Virus record (IMG/VR): IMGVR_UViG_3300005293_000049
Coordinates: 1 to 28,415 of that record
Source of the DNA: a virus
DNA: 28,415 bases
Strand: one strand, 5' to 3'
Within the stretch, counting starts at the first letter, position 1, and every line of letters starts with the position of its first letter. The notes under the pieces were generated by a model, which did not search any database, had not been told where the DNA came from, and saw only the letters and a list, made by a program, of their open reading frames with translations. Shown one piece after another: positions 21,967-28,321 of the stretch. A program made the translations under genes and the position numbers.

Positions 21967-22800
21967 ATGCTGACTAAGGTAGAAATCAGTACCGATCAGG
22001 GTGCTACATTGGAGCTCCTCTTGGGAGATCCGTCTAACGGATATCTCGTCAAAGAGATTGAGGGTCTAGACCCGGTAAAAGCAACGATCGTTTCGTCAAG
22101 TCGTGCGACCATGGATGGGGAACAATACCAGTCCAGTCGACGCGAATCTCGGAATATCCTGCTCAAGCTGGGTCTAGACGCTGATCAAACTACGGAGACT
22201 GTCAGGGCTTTGCGTAAGAGGCTGTATAGCTATCTCATGCCGAAGTCCAACGTGCGTCTGCGCTTCCATGTGGAGGAGGGGGATGGTGACGATCTGATCG
22301 TTGACATTTATGCAAGGGTTGAATCGTTCGATTCTCCCTCCTTCACAAAGGAGCCAGAAGCGACTATTTCGCTCATTTGTCACCAGCCAGATTTCTATGT
22401 ACCCACCCCGGTGGTGCTTAGTGGAATGACGGTTTCGGACTCGACCGAGTTCATCATCGACTATGAGGGATCTGTAGAAACCGGTATTCTCATCAGCATG
22501 TTACTGGAACGCGACCTCTCTGAGTTCGTGGTACACCACCGACCTGCTGATGGAAGTAATCGAAGCTTGCAGTTCTCAGAGCCTCTTCTCGCTGGAGACA
22601 TACTGGATATCAGTACTGTCTCTGGCCAGAAGGGCGCCATCAGAACCCGTGGCGGACTTCCAGAGTCTGTCCTTTATGGCGTCTCGCCATATTCAAACTG
22701 GATCACGCTGTTTCCGGGTGCGAATGCCATTCGCGTATATTCGGAAGGGGCTCCGGTACCTTTCCTGATCGAGTACACGACTAAGATCGGAGCTATCTAA
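21967..22800 (+). CDS. Distal tail protein (Dit-like)
   Basis: A 277-residue protein starting at ATG 21967 behind AAGGAG, directly after the tape measure, the position of Dit in siphophages. The N-terminal barrel includes GYLVKEIEGLDPVKATIVSSS and YQSSRRESRNILLKLGL, then TVRALRKRLYSYLMPKSNVRL and a typical EATISLICHQPDFYVP. The C-terminal part is a galectin-like beta region ending in LFPGANAIRVYSEGAPVPFLIEYTTK. It would form the hexameric hub between tube and tip. The next start overlaps its stop as TAATG. Confidence 0.85.
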   Translation: MLTKVEISTDQGATLELLLGDPSNGYLVKEIEGLDPVKATIVSSSRATMDGEQYQSSRRESRNILLKLGLDADQTTETVRALRKRLYSYLMPKSNVRLRFHVEEGDGDDLIVDIYARVESFDSPSFTKEPEATISLICHQPDFYVPTPVVLSGMTVSDSTEFIIDYEGSVETGILISMLLERDLSEFVVHHRPADGSNRSLQFSEPLLAGDILDISTVSGQKGAIRTRGGLPESVLYGVSPYSNWITLFPGANAIRVYSEGAPVPFLIEYTTKIGAI

Positions 22801-23978
22801 TGGAGTTGTATATTCTTGATAGTCGGCTTCGACGCATCGAAGTAATCGATCAGTTTGAATCGCTCATCTGGACGGAACGCTGGGGTGATATTGGTGACTT
22901 CGAACTCATCATTCACTCCACTCCTGAACGACGACGTCGACTGGTTGCCGACACCATGTTCGCCACTAACGATTCCGATCGTGTCATGGTGATCGAAACC
23001 GTTGAGAACTCTCGAAACTCGGATGGACTAGCGACACTCTCAGTCACTGGACGTACGATAGAGAAGATCCTCGACGATCGTGTAGCTACTGAGGGGTTTG
23101 CCGGGCTTACTGATAAGCCCGAATGGGTACTTACTGGTACGCCCGGCAATATCGCTCGTCACATCTTTCAAAAGATTTGTGTTGAGGGCATCCTCAGCAC
23201 CGCAGACATCATCCCGTTCATCACTGAGGGAACTCTATATCCTGAGAACAGCATTACAGAGCCTGATCAGGTAATCACAATGGAGTTCCCGATTGCATCC
23301 GTCCACGAGTCGATCAAAGACGTGTGCGATATTTACAGCCTAGGGTATCGACTGGTTCGCAACCTAGACTTCAGTGAGCTGTACTTCGATATCTACACTG
23401 GTAGCGATCGAACCACACAACAGAGCTCTCTAGCCCCTGTCGTATTCAGCCCAAACCTTGATAACCTACAGGACATCAAGGAGCTATCCTCGGTGGCTAC
23501 GTATAAGAACGTGGCCTACGTTATCTCTAAGAACGGAACTGAGGTTGTCTATGCTAATGGCGTAGATCCCTCGGCAACCGGCTTCAAGAGACGTGTGATG
23601 GTCGTCGACGCCAATGATATCGATGAGGCTATAACGGGTCCTGAACTGCAGACCATGCTGATCAACAAGGGCTTGGAAGAATTAGCAAAAAACCGGAGTG
23701 TGTATGCCTTTGATGGAGAGATCCCTCAGACGTCATCATATCTCTATGGCATTCACTACCATCTTGGCGATATCGTCGAGATGCGCACCGAAGAAGGCAT
23801 TACGAATAACATGCGTGTAACAGAGCAGATTTTCGTATCAGATGCTGAAGGCGATCGATCATATCCGACATTGGCGCTAGACACGCTTATTATGCCGGGT
23901 ACTTGGCAGTCTTGGGACTTTGGAGAAACGTGGTCTACCGCCGATGATGAGTGGGCCACCGCAGGACCTAGTTGGTAA
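22800..23978 (+). CDS. Tail protein, ReqiPepy6 Gp37-like (Tal/baseplate hub)
   Basis: 392 residues, start overlapping the Dit stop. The opening (ELYILDSRLRRIEVIDQFESLIWTERWGDIGDFEL) and the following RLVADTMFATNDSDRVMVIE, VTGRTIEKILDDR, plus VYVFDGEI-like and YHLGDIVEMR segments match the siphovirus Gp37-like family named after Rhodococcus phage ReqiPepy6. The family is a tail-tip hub, equivalent to the N-terminal part of Tal. There is no C-terminal lytic domain; the end is SWDFGETWSTADDEWATAGPSW, a short Trp/acidic tail that could bind the next proteins. Position after Dit supports it. Confidence 0.88.
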   Translation: MELYILDSRLRRIEVIDQFESLIWTERWGDIGDFELIIHSTPERRRRLVADTMFATNDSDRVMVIETVENSRNSDGLATLSVTGRTIEKILDDRVATEGFAGLTDKPEWVLTGTPGNIARHIFQKICVEGILSTADIIPFITEGTLYPENSITEPDQVITMEFPIASVHESIKDVCDIYSLGYRLVRNLDFSELYFDIYTGSDRTTQQSSLAPVVFSPNLDNLQDIKELSSVATYKNVAYVISKNGTEVVYANGVDPSATGFKRRVMVVDANDIDEAITGPELQTMLINKGLEELAKNRSVYAFDGEIPQTSSYLYGIHYHLGDIVEMRTEEGITNNMRVTEQIFVSDAEGDRSYPTLALDTLIMPGTWQSWDFGETWSTADDEWATAGPSW

Positions 23979-23990
23979 GGAGGATAGAAC

Positions 23991-24227
23991 ATGGCAGTAG
24001 GAGATGAAGCAAGCTCCGCAGGATATCCAACAGTCCCTGATACTGGGGAAGAGGGTAAAGTTAAATGGGGCGCTCGAGAGATCAATCGAACACGAGATTT
24101 CATTGCGCAACTGAAGGTCTTCATTCCTTCAAACAAGGCCGCGGCTCGCACAGCATCCGGCATTAGAACAGGTACCAGCAACCCTTCTGGTGGCGAAGAT
24201 GGCGATATCTACTTTAAGATTCAGTAG
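23991..24227 (+). CDS. Small minor tail protein ending GGEDGDIYFKI
   Basis: A 78-residue protein starting at ATG 23991 behind TAAGGAGG. Two parts are visible: a helix (WGAREINRTRDFIAQLKVFI) and a C-terminus GTSNPSGGEDGDIYFKIQ. That last motif is common at the end of small tail-tip proteins and fibre N-termini of actinobacterial phages. It lies two bases before the next gene. It is probably a tail-tip or fibre-base component. No enzymatic motif is present. Confidence 0.6.
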   Translation: MAVGDEASSAGYPTVPDTGEEGKVKWGAREINRTRDFIAQLKVFIPSNKAAARTASGIRTGTSNPSGGEDGDIYFKIQ

Positions 24228-24229
24228 CT

Positions 24230-25033
24230 ATGGCTGTCGGCACTTTTAGCGGTAACGGGAACTACAAGATAGATGTTGACGCAGCCTTTACTGGTCACAG
24301 TGGACTGTCATCGAATGTCTACTGGCGAATATACGTCATCAAGTCGAACACTACGGGTCACCGTGCTTGGGGTAACACGAACAGTAATGGTCGTGCAGAC
24401 TCCAATCTAGGCGGAGCAAATGACCTTTGGTATAACGGCAACATGGAGTACAACTTCCAGAATAACTCTTTGAACGGCACCTTCCTGATTGCTGAAGGTA
24501 CCTTCAACATTGGACATCGTGCTGATGGTACCCAAGAGTATTTTGTGACAGGGGCTCTAAATTTCATCAACCTCGGTTCGGCATCAGCTAGCACTGGTAT
24601 TCGTTCCCTTCCACGCATTCAAACCGCCTCAGTTCCTCCAGCCCCTTCAGGCAAAGGCTTCGGCGCCATATCGCAAACCAATATTCAGTACTTGTTTCAG
24701 AATAATGGTGATGGCGGTTCGCCCGTCCGTGAGTGGCAAGCTAGGTGGCAAAATGCAACTCGTAATGGCACGTTGAATGAGTACTGGTCAAACGGATCTA
24801 CTGATATTGGTGGATTGAACCCGGGTGAGCTATACAACTTCTGGTCTCGCGGACGTAATGATGTTGGCTGGGGACCTTGGTCTTCAGTGTCTTCAGCTAG
24901 AACAATCGCCGGAGCTAGAGTTAGACGTGAGGGTGAATGGCGACCTGCCGTCCCTTACGTAAAAGTCAACGGTGTCTGGCGACTAGCCCAGCCCTACATA
25001 AACGTCGATGGGGTATGGAGAAAGACAATATGA
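24230..25033 (+). CDS. Minor tail protein with FN3-like domain and C-terminal Trp repeats
   Basis: A 267-residue protein from ATG 24230, two bases after the previous stop and without a clear ribosome site, so translational coupling is likely. Residues 1-135 are beta-rich with many Asn and Gly (GTFSGNGNYKIDVDAAFTG, LNGTFLIAEGTFNIGH) and may be a fibre or DUF859-like domain. Residues about 140-225 look like fibronectin type III (VREWQARWQNATRNG, LNPGELYNFWSRGRNDVGWGPWS). The end carries three repeats of the type W-[RK]-x-A-x-PYVKVNGVW, a sticky C-terminal motif frequent in actinophage minor tail proteins. Surface or glycan binding is likely. Confidence 0.75.
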   Translation: MAVGTFSGNGNYKIDVDAAFTGHSGLSSNVYWRIYVIKSNTTGHRAWGNTNSNGRADSNLGGANDLWYNGNMEYNFQNNSLNGTFLIAEGTFNIGHRADGTQEYFVTGALNFINLGSASASTGIRSLPRIQTASVPPAPSGKGFGAISQTNIQYLFQNNGDGGSPVREWQARWQNATRNGTLNEYWSNGSTDIGGLNPGELYNFWSRGRNDVGWGPWSSVSSARTIAGARVRREGEWRPAVPYVKVNGVWRLAQPYINVDGVWRKTI

Positions 25034-25473
25034 GAAAACCTTTACATCTAATAGTGGCACTACCACTCTACAAGATGGTCTTTTCAATCTACATGAGGAT
25101 TGCCGAACCGCGAGTCAAACGACTGATCTACTTCGTGATCTATCTGCTACTTACGGCACTTGGCGCTACCTCAACATTTATGCCAAACCCCCGCATTGAA
25201 CAACTCCTTGGAGGAATGACTTTGGTCTACCTCTTCGGTGGTCTCATTATCGTTGGGGCATTGGTTTGCCTGTTTTCTGTTCTTCCGGGAATATGGGTGT
25301 TTGAAAGAGCGGGCCTTGTCGCACTTGGTACTGGGGTAGTCTTATATTCGACCACCTTGGTCTTTCTTGGTGCGAGCATTGCAATCACCGTTGTTCCATT
25401 CATTCTCATTCTCATGTTCCTTCTTCGCTGGCTGGACATCAAAGATTATTTGTTAGCGCCTAGAAAGGGATAG
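25030..25473 (+). CDS. Four-helix membrane protein of the lysis region
   Basis: 147 residues from ATG 25030, overlapping the preceding stop (ATGA), with GGAGAAAG upstream. After a basic N-terminus come about four transmembrane segments: YFVIYLLLTALGATSTFM, LVYLFGGLIIVGALVCLF, a third around AGLVALGTGVVLYSTTLVFL and a fourth around ITVVPFILILMFLL. A short cationic tail (DYLLAPRKG) follows. No catalytic motif is seen. Position next to two further membrane genes suggests a role in lysis timing or in membrane-located exclusion. It is too long for a simple holin; an antiholin or accessory protein is possible. Confidence 0.65.
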   Translation: MRKPLHLIVALPLYKMVFSIYMRIAEPRVKRLIYFVIYLLLTALGATSTFMPNPRIEQLLGGMTLVYLFGGLIIVGALVCLFSVLPGIWVFERAGLVALGTGVVLYSTTLVFLGASIAITVVPFILILMFLLRWLDIKDYLLAPRKG

Positions 25474-25475
25474 CC

Positions 25476-25775
25476 ATGGACGAAACAGTAAAGCAGGTCT
25501 TCACCTTTTTGGGGACAGCAGGTGGTGCAGCTTTTCTGGTGCTAATTGGCAAAGGTATAGCTAAAATCTGGACTGGTACTGCACAGCGAGAACGTGTAAA
25601 AACTACCAGCCTCGTAACACGTACTGAATCTGCTGAAAAAAAGAAGGATGACGCTGAGGCTGAAACTGAAAAAGAGATTAAGCTTCGCCGTAAGGCAGAG
25701 CACCACGTAGCTCTTCTTCAGCGTCAGATCGTCCTATTGGGTGCGAAGCCCACCGACAACGACTACGACAACTAG
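25476..25775 (+). CDS. Membrane-anchored coiled-coil protein of the lysis region
   Basis: A 99-residue protein starting at ATG 25476, two bases after the previous stop, behind AAAGGGA. One hydrophobic segment (VFTFLGTAGGAAFLVLIG, about residues 7-25) is followed by a long charged, coiled-coil-prone region (ESAEKKKDDAEAETEKEIKL...) to about residue 85 and an acidic Asp-rich end. Similar one-helix-plus-coil proteins sit between tail genes and the holin in many actinophages, where they are called minor holin-like or membrane proteins. Spanin-like function is unlikely in a Gram-positive host. Function not established. Confidence 0.65.
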   Translation: MDETVKQVFTFLGTAGGAAFLVLIGKGIAKIWTGTAQRERVKTTSLVTRTESAEKKKDDAEAETEKEIKLRRKAEHHVALLQRQIVLLGAKPTDNDYDN

Positions 25776-25782
25776 GAGTATC

Positions 25783-26169
25783 ATGGCAGAACATGCCGCT
25801 ACAAACACTGGACCGATCCAGTTGAATGATGCCACTTACGATGTGCTTCGGCGCTTCGTTGAGCTGATCATTCCGGGACTTGCTGCTTTCTATGCCGCAG
25901 TCGCCCTCATTTGGGGCTGGGGCTATATCGCAGAGGTCGCCGGTACAGCTGCCGCCGCTACTGTACTCGGAGGTGTCCTTCTGAAGTTTGCCCGTCAGGG
26001 ATACGAACCTTCCAAGGAAGTTCCGCCGGGTGGTTACGACGGCAAGGTTGTTGAGGATGTTAACGATGAAGGACTTCCCGTTCTTCGTCTTGAACTCAAC
26101 GCCACGGCCACTGAAGACATCATGAACAAGCAACAGCTCGTCATCAAAGGGTTTGACGCAGGCGCCTGA
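25783..26169 (+). CDS. Holin, Dp-1-like
   Basis: 128 residues from ATG 25783 behind CTAGGAGT. The pattern TYDVLRRFVELIIPGLAAFYAAVALIWGWGYIAEVAGTAAAATVLGGVLLKFAR is that of Dp-1-type phage holins, with two transmembrane segments (about residues 26-46 and 51-69) joined by a short WGWGYI loop. The C-terminus is unusually long and acidic (about 55 residues, EVPPGGYDGKVVEDVNDEG...), which could be regulatory. It would permeabilise the membrane for the endolysin, encoded far away at 1894. It is the third of three neighbouring membrane-protein genes. Confidence 0.82.
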   Translation: MAEHAATNTGPIQLNDATYDVLRRFVELIIPGLAAFYAAVALIWGWGYIAEVAGTAAAATVLGGVLLKFARQGYEPSKEVPPGGYDGKVVEDVNDEGLPVLRLELNATATEDIMNKQQLVIKGFDAGA

Positions 26170-26176
26170 GTAGCGT

Positions 26177-26206
26177 TCGCAACGAATACATGCCCTATAA
26201 TGAAGA
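26177..26206 (+). promoter_or_regulatory. Promoter-like box P0
   Basis: TCGCA at 26177, TACA at 26187 and TATAAT at 26196-26201, the same spacing as seven later copies. It lies directly after the holin gene and 26 bases before the start of the next gene. The TATAAT is a perfect minus-10 element; there is no good minus-35. Confidence 0.7.
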
Positions 26207-26226
26207 ACTCTTGAAAGGAGACTCTC

Positions 26227-26508
26227 ATGTTTAAAAAAGAACACCCCAACACCGGTATGCAACTGGTGATTGACGCAGCAACCGCCGAACTCCTCAAGGA
26301 AAGTCCCGGTTCTGACAGGTACAACAAGATTGTTGAACAGATCGAAAAGCTTAACAAAGTCGCCGCTAGTAATAGAAGCGACAAAGTGAGCAAAGACGGT
26401 CTGATTGCAGTTGCGGGAAACCTGCTCGGAATCGGAATCATCGTAGGACACGAACGATTCGCCGTCATCACCTCGAAAGCCATCGGCTTCGTTGGGAAGT
26501 TCCGCTAG
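26227..26508 (+). CDS. Conserved small phage protein with C-terminal hydrophobic helix
   Basis: A 93-residue protein starting at ATG 26227 behind GAAAGGAG and headed by promoter box P0. The N-terminal two-thirds is soluble and helical (LVIDAATAELLKESPGSDRY NKIVEQIEKLNKV). The segment DKVSKDGLIAVAGNLLGIGIIVG (about 60-80) is a hydrophobic helix, then ERFAVITSKAIGFVGK. The D-x-V-S-x-D-x-L-I/A-x-x-x-G-N-L-x-G-I pattern recurs in small proteins of many actinophages. Their function is not known to me. It is the first unit of the single-gene array and ends before a strong terminator. Confidence 0.75.
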   Translation: MFKKEHPNTGMQLVIDAATAELLKESPGSDRYNKIVEQIEKLNKVAASNRSDKVSKDGLIAVAGNLLGIGIIVGHERFAVITSKAIGFVGKFR

Positions 26509-26539
26509 CATGGACCACACTACCAAGTAATTCAAAATG

Positions 26540-26589
26540 GGAGTCGTGTGTAAGACTTAAAACCTCTTACACACGGCTTCTATTTTTTG
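26540..26589 (+). terminator. Intrinsic terminator after 26227 gene
   Basis: CGTGTGTAAG (26545-26554) pairs exactly with 26566-26575 and is extended by weaker pairs on both sides. The loop is 26555-26565 and TATTTTTT follows at 26581-26588. It ends the transcript that may include the whole late operon. Confidence 0.85.
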
Positions 26590-26592
26590 CAA

Positions 26593-26640
26593 GCGCAATC
26601 CCTACAAAGCCTCCTTTATTTTGCTTTTCTCAAAAACCCC
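26593..26640 (+). other. Decayed terminator or promoter relic
   Basis: CCCTACAAAGCCTCCTTT (about 26600-26617) resembles the right half of the terminator at 27269 (CCCTAACAAGGCCTCCTCTT), but the left arm is missing. A CCCCGGGGG run at 26637-26645 recalls that near position 12. The stretch may be the scar of a lost cassette. No gene is visible here. Confidence 0.3.
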
Positions 26641-26663
26641 GGGGGAGATTTCGGACAAAACAA

Positions 26664-26693
26664 TCGCAAGTTTTACGTAGGCTATAGTGAGAA
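26664..26693 (+). promoter_or_regulatory. Promoter-like box P1
   Basis: TCGCA at 26664, TACG at 26674, TATAGT at 26683-26688, then GAGAACC. It heads the gene at 26717. Confidence 0.75.
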
Positions 26694-26716
26694 CCCCTAC
26701 TAACAAAGGAACCCCC

Positions 26717-26926
26717 ATGAATGGCTATAAGAGAACTGTTATGACCATCGACAACGTTACGATCGATGACCACATCAAGGTATCTGGAGTCTTGTACCGC
26801 ATTACTGCAATCGAAAAGATTGGTACTGCATACTTGATCCAGTTCCAAAATGTGCGTCGTCCGATCCTCAACGGAATGTTGACGCTCGAGACTAACACGC
26901 TTATGCATATCTGGAACCAAAAGTAA
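26717..26926 (+). CDS. Small array protein, 69 residues, probably beta-rich
   Basis: ATG 26717 follows AAAGGA; upstream in-frame codons lie within promoter P1. The protein alternates hydrophobic and polar residues (VTIDDHIKVSGVLYRITAIEKIGTAYLIQFQNV), suggesting a small beta barrel, perhaps SH3- or KOW-like. This is an impression of pattern, not a family match. No membrane segment. It forms one transcription unit by itself between P1 and its own terminator. Function unknown. Confidence 0.7.
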   Translation: MNGYKRTVMTIDNVTIDDHIKVSGVLYRITAIEKIGTAYLIQFQNVRRPILNGMLTLETNTLMHIWNQK

Positions 26927-26934
26927 CACTCAAG

Positions 26935-26966
26935 CTAGAAGACCCTACAAGGCCTTCTAGTTTTTG
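26935..26966 (+). terminator. Terminator of the 26717 unit
   Basis: CTAGAAG (26935-26941) pairs with CTTCTAG (26954-26960), with CC/GG above one mismatch and loop CTACAA; TTTTT follows. P2 begins three bases after the T-run. Confidence 0.85.
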
Positions 26967-26968
26967 CA

Positions 26969-26998
26969 TCGCAGGTTCTACGTATCCTATAGTGAGAA
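26969..26998 (+). promoter_or_regulatory. Promoter-like box P2
   Basis: TCGCA at 26969, TACG at 26979, TATAGT at 26988-26993, then GAGAACC. It heads the gene at 27021. Confidence 0.75.
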
Positions 26999-27020
26999 CC
27001 CCCTCTATGAAAGGAACACC

Positions 27021-27263
27021 ATGTCCCTGCAAGCCCTGAAGCTTACGAAGGAAAACCTCACCACCATCGCCGAAACGATCGGTGCCAACCCCGAATCACT
27101 CAAGATGCTCGCCGCCCAGCGCGACAAGTACATCATGTTTGAAACGATGACGGTTGTCAACGACCGCAACTGGACGATGATCGGTGATGTCCAATTCCGT
27201 CAGAACTTCGTGTTTACAGAACCTGAAACCAACCGCTTTATAGATGTGATATCCTCACACTAA
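27021..27263 (+). CDS. Small array protein, 80 residues
   Basis: ATG 27021 follows AAAGGAACACC; upstream in-frame codons overlap P2 and are unlikely starts. The N-terminal half is helical (ALKLTKENLTTIAETIGANPESLKML), the C-terminal half beta-like with TMTVVNDRNWTMIGDVQF. The start of the gene is rich in GCC, ACC and ATC codons, unlike its end. No family is recognised and no membrane segment is present. It is a single-gene unit between P2 and a strong terminator. Confidence 0.72.
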   Translation: MSLQALKLTKENLTTIAETIGANPESLKMLAAQRDKYIMFETMTVVNDRNWTMIGDVQFRQNFVFTEPETNRFIDVISSH

Positions 27264-27268
27264 AAGTC

Positions 27269-27298
27269 GAGGCCCTAACAAGGCCTCCTCTTTTTTTT
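27269..27298 (+). terminator. Terminator of the 27021 unit
   Basis: GAGGCC (27269-27274) pairs with GGCCTC (27282-27287), loop CTAACAA, with eight T at 27291-27298. The last T is also the first base of P3. Confidence 0.88.
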
Positions 27299-27327
27299 CG
27301 CAGCCTTTACATGTCCTATAGTGAGAA
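27298..27327 (+). promoter_or_regulatory. Promoter-like box P3
   Basis: TCGCA at 27298, TACA at 27308, TATAGT at 27317-27322, then GAGAACC. The box abuts the terminator T-run. Confidence 0.75.
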
Positions 27328-27346
27328 CCACTATGAAAGGACCATC

Positions 27347-27460
27347 ATGAAACGACTGAGATTGTTTCGTAACCAACATAAGCATGAGGTAGATACCACT
27401 ACCGCATACCTACTGTTCGTTGCGATCATGTCAATGTCTGCACATCTAATGGTGCAGTAA
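27347..27460 (+). CDS. 37-residue single-pass membrane peptide
   Basis: ATG 27347 follows GAAAGGACCATC. The product has a basic N-terminus (MKRLRLFRNQHKHE) and one hydrophobic segment from about residue 19 to 36 (TAYLLFVAIMSMSAHLMV). The positive N-terminus would stay inside, placing the C-terminus outside. It has its own promoter and terminator, which is the main argument that it is a real gene despite its size. A five-codon frame from 27333 ends in an ATGA overlap with this start. Function unknown; a membrane-acting small host-takeover protein is one idea. Confidence 0.6.
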   Translation: MKRLRLFRNQHKHEVDTTTAYLLFVAIMSMSAHLMVQ

Positions 27461-27471
27461 TACTGATCTAG

Positions 27472-27504
27472 AAAAGAGAGTCCCCTACAAGGATTCTCTT
27501 TTTT
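27472..27504 (+). terminator. Terminator of the 27347 unit
   Basis: AAGAGAGTCC (27474-27483) pairs with GGATTCTCTT (27491-27500, one G-T), loop CCTACAA, then a T-run to 27504. P4 starts three bases later. Confidence 0.85.
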
Positions 27505-27506
27505 GC

Positions 27507-27536
27507 TCGCAGAAATTACAAGGGATATAGTGAGAA
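27507..27536 (+). promoter_or_regulatory. Promoter-like box P4
   Basis: TCGCA at 27507, TACA at 27517, TATAGT at 27526-27531. TTGCTC, formed at the terminator edge, lies 17 bases before the minus-10 and could be a weak minus-35. Confidence 0.75.
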
Positions 27537-27565
27537 GAAGACCCTATTAATCTAAGGAATAAATC

Positions 27566-27790
27566 ATGAAAATTGTTGAAAACTTTTTTAACGCCCTGTT
27601 CATCAGCCTTGCTGTTGCAATCGTGTTTCTCGGAACTCTGTTCATCGCCAATGGCGGTAACGTAGAGATCACCGAGCGAAACGCGGTTACCAACGTAACC
27701 AAGCCGCTGACTGCCATGGTCGATATCAAGAAAGATCACCACATGTTTGCCAACGACTACGTCATCATCGACATCAGCTACAACAAGTAG
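27566..27790 (+). CDS. 74-residue membrane-anchored small protein
   Basis: ATG 27566 follows TAAGGAATAAATC. An N-terminal hydrophobic segment (FFNALFISLAVAIVFLGTLFIA, about residues 7-28) is followed by a polar domain of about 45 residues (EITERNAVTNVTKPL...DYVIIDISYNK) with no cysteine. It may be a type II membrane protein facing outward or an uncleaved signal-anchor. Single-gene unit between P4 and its own terminator. No family recognised. Confidence 0.7.
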   Translation: MKIVENFFNALFISLAVAIVFLGTLFIANGGNVEITERNAVTNVTKPLTAMVDIKKDHHMFANDYVIIDISYNK

Positions 27791-27795
27791 CCAAG

Positions 27796-27826
27796 ATGAG
27801 AATCCCACACGGATTCTCATTTTTTG
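27796..27826 (+). terminator. Terminator of the 27566 unit
   Basis: ATGAGAATCC (27796-27805) pairs exactly with GGATTCTCAT (27811-27820), loop CACAC, with the T-run at 27820-27825. Confidence 0.88.
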
Positions 27827-27827
27827 C

Positions 27828-27857
27828 TCGCATGGATTACACGGGTTATAGTGAGAA
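27828..27857 (+). promoter_or_regulatory. Promoter-like box P5
   Basis: TCGCA at 27828, TACA at 27838, TATAGT at 27847-27852, then GAGAAAG. TTGCTC precedes it by the same offset as in P4 and P6. Confidence 0.75.
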
Positions 27858-27882
27858 AGAAATCACTATGAAAGGACTTAAA

Positions 27883-27999
27883 ATGTTTAAGAACACCCGT
27901 CAGAAAGACAACGCTATGCTCCTCCTAGAATGGGAAACCAAATTCTACGGACTAGTCGTTGCTGCTGAACTGAACTGCAACAAGAAGAACCTCAAGTAA
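27883..27999 (+). CDS. 38-residue array protein
   Basis: ATG 27883 lies seven bases after AAAGGA. ATG 27868 in the same frame would add MKGLK but would place the ribosome site inside the gene. The product is MFKNTRQKDNAMLLLEWETK followed by a short hydrophobic patch (FYGLVVAAEL) and a basic end. Its length is near the limit of what sequence alone can support; the flanking P5 and terminator make it credible. Function unknown. Confidence 0.55.
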   Translation: MFKNTRQKDNAMLLLEWETKFYGLVVAAELNCNKKNLK

Positions 28000-28008
28000 C
28001 AACCCTCT

Positions 28009-28040
28009 AAAAGCGAATCCCACAAGGATTCTCTTTTTTT
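28009..28040 (+). terminator. Terminator of the 27883 unit
   Basis: GAATCC (28015-28020) pairs with GGATTC (28026-28031), loop CACAA. The lower stem AAAAG/CTTTT has one mismatch; T-run 28034-28040. Confidence 0.82.
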
Positions 28041-28042
28041 GC

Positions 28043-28072
28043 TCGCATAGATTACATGGGGTATTATGAGAA
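28043..28072 (+). promoter_or_regulatory. Promoter-like box P6
   Basis: TCGCA at 28043, TACA at 28053, TATTAT at 28062-28067, then GAGAAG. TTGCTC precedes it. Confidence 0.72.
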
Positions 28073-28099
28073 GAACACCTACCCAAATTAAGGAATACA

Positions 28100-28222
28100 A
28101 TGAAAAACGTAAAGACCCTTGCCGCCCGTATCGCTGCCTCCGCCAAAAATGGCTGGGACAACTACACGGACCCCGACAAGATGGCTAACGAAAAATCGTT
28201 CCCCATGTTTCGAAAGAAGTAA
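28100..28222 (+). CDS. 40-residue basic array protein
   Basis: ATG 28100 follows AAGGAATACA. The protein begins with a basic amphipathic helix (MKNVKTLAARIAASAKNG), has an acidic middle (DNYTDPDKMANE) and a basic end (FPMFRKK). No membrane segment, no recognised family. As with its neighbours it forms its own transcription unit. Codon choice (GCC, ACC, CCC) is richer in C than in the gene before. Confidence 0.58.
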   Translation: MKNVKTLAARIAASAKNGWDNYTDPDKMANEKSFPMFRKK

Positions 28223-28227
28223 CCTCG

Positions 28228-28259
28228 AATAGGAGACCCTACACGGTCTCTTATTTTTT
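28228..28259 (+). terminator. Terminator of the 28100 unit
   Basis: GGAGACC (28232-28238) pairs with GGTCTCT (28245-28251), loop CTACAC, stem extended by A-T pairs; TTTTTT at 28254-28259. Confidence 0.85.
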
Positions 28260-28264
28260 GCCTA

Positions 28265-28294
28265 TCGCAGGAATTACACGGGGTATAATGAAGA
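28265..28294 (+). promoter_or_regulatory. Promoter-like box P7
   Basis: TCGCA at 28265, TACA at 28275, TATAAT at 28284-28289. It heads the partial gene at the window end. Confidence 0.75.
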
Positions 28295-28321
28295 AGTTAA
28301 TCCCCTATGAAAGGAATCACC

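Noticed and set aside
26683-26693. T7-type promoters, because CTATAGTGAGA resembles CTATAGGGAGA
   Set aside because: Copies with TATAAT and TATTAT behave as minus-10 elements, the upstream part of a T7 promoter is absent, and no single-subunit polymerase gene is visible.
26177-28294. CRISPR-like array of regularly repeated 30-base boxes
   Set aside because: The intervals (about 200-490 bases) contain genes and terminators and the boxes are promoter-shaped; no spacers or cas genes.
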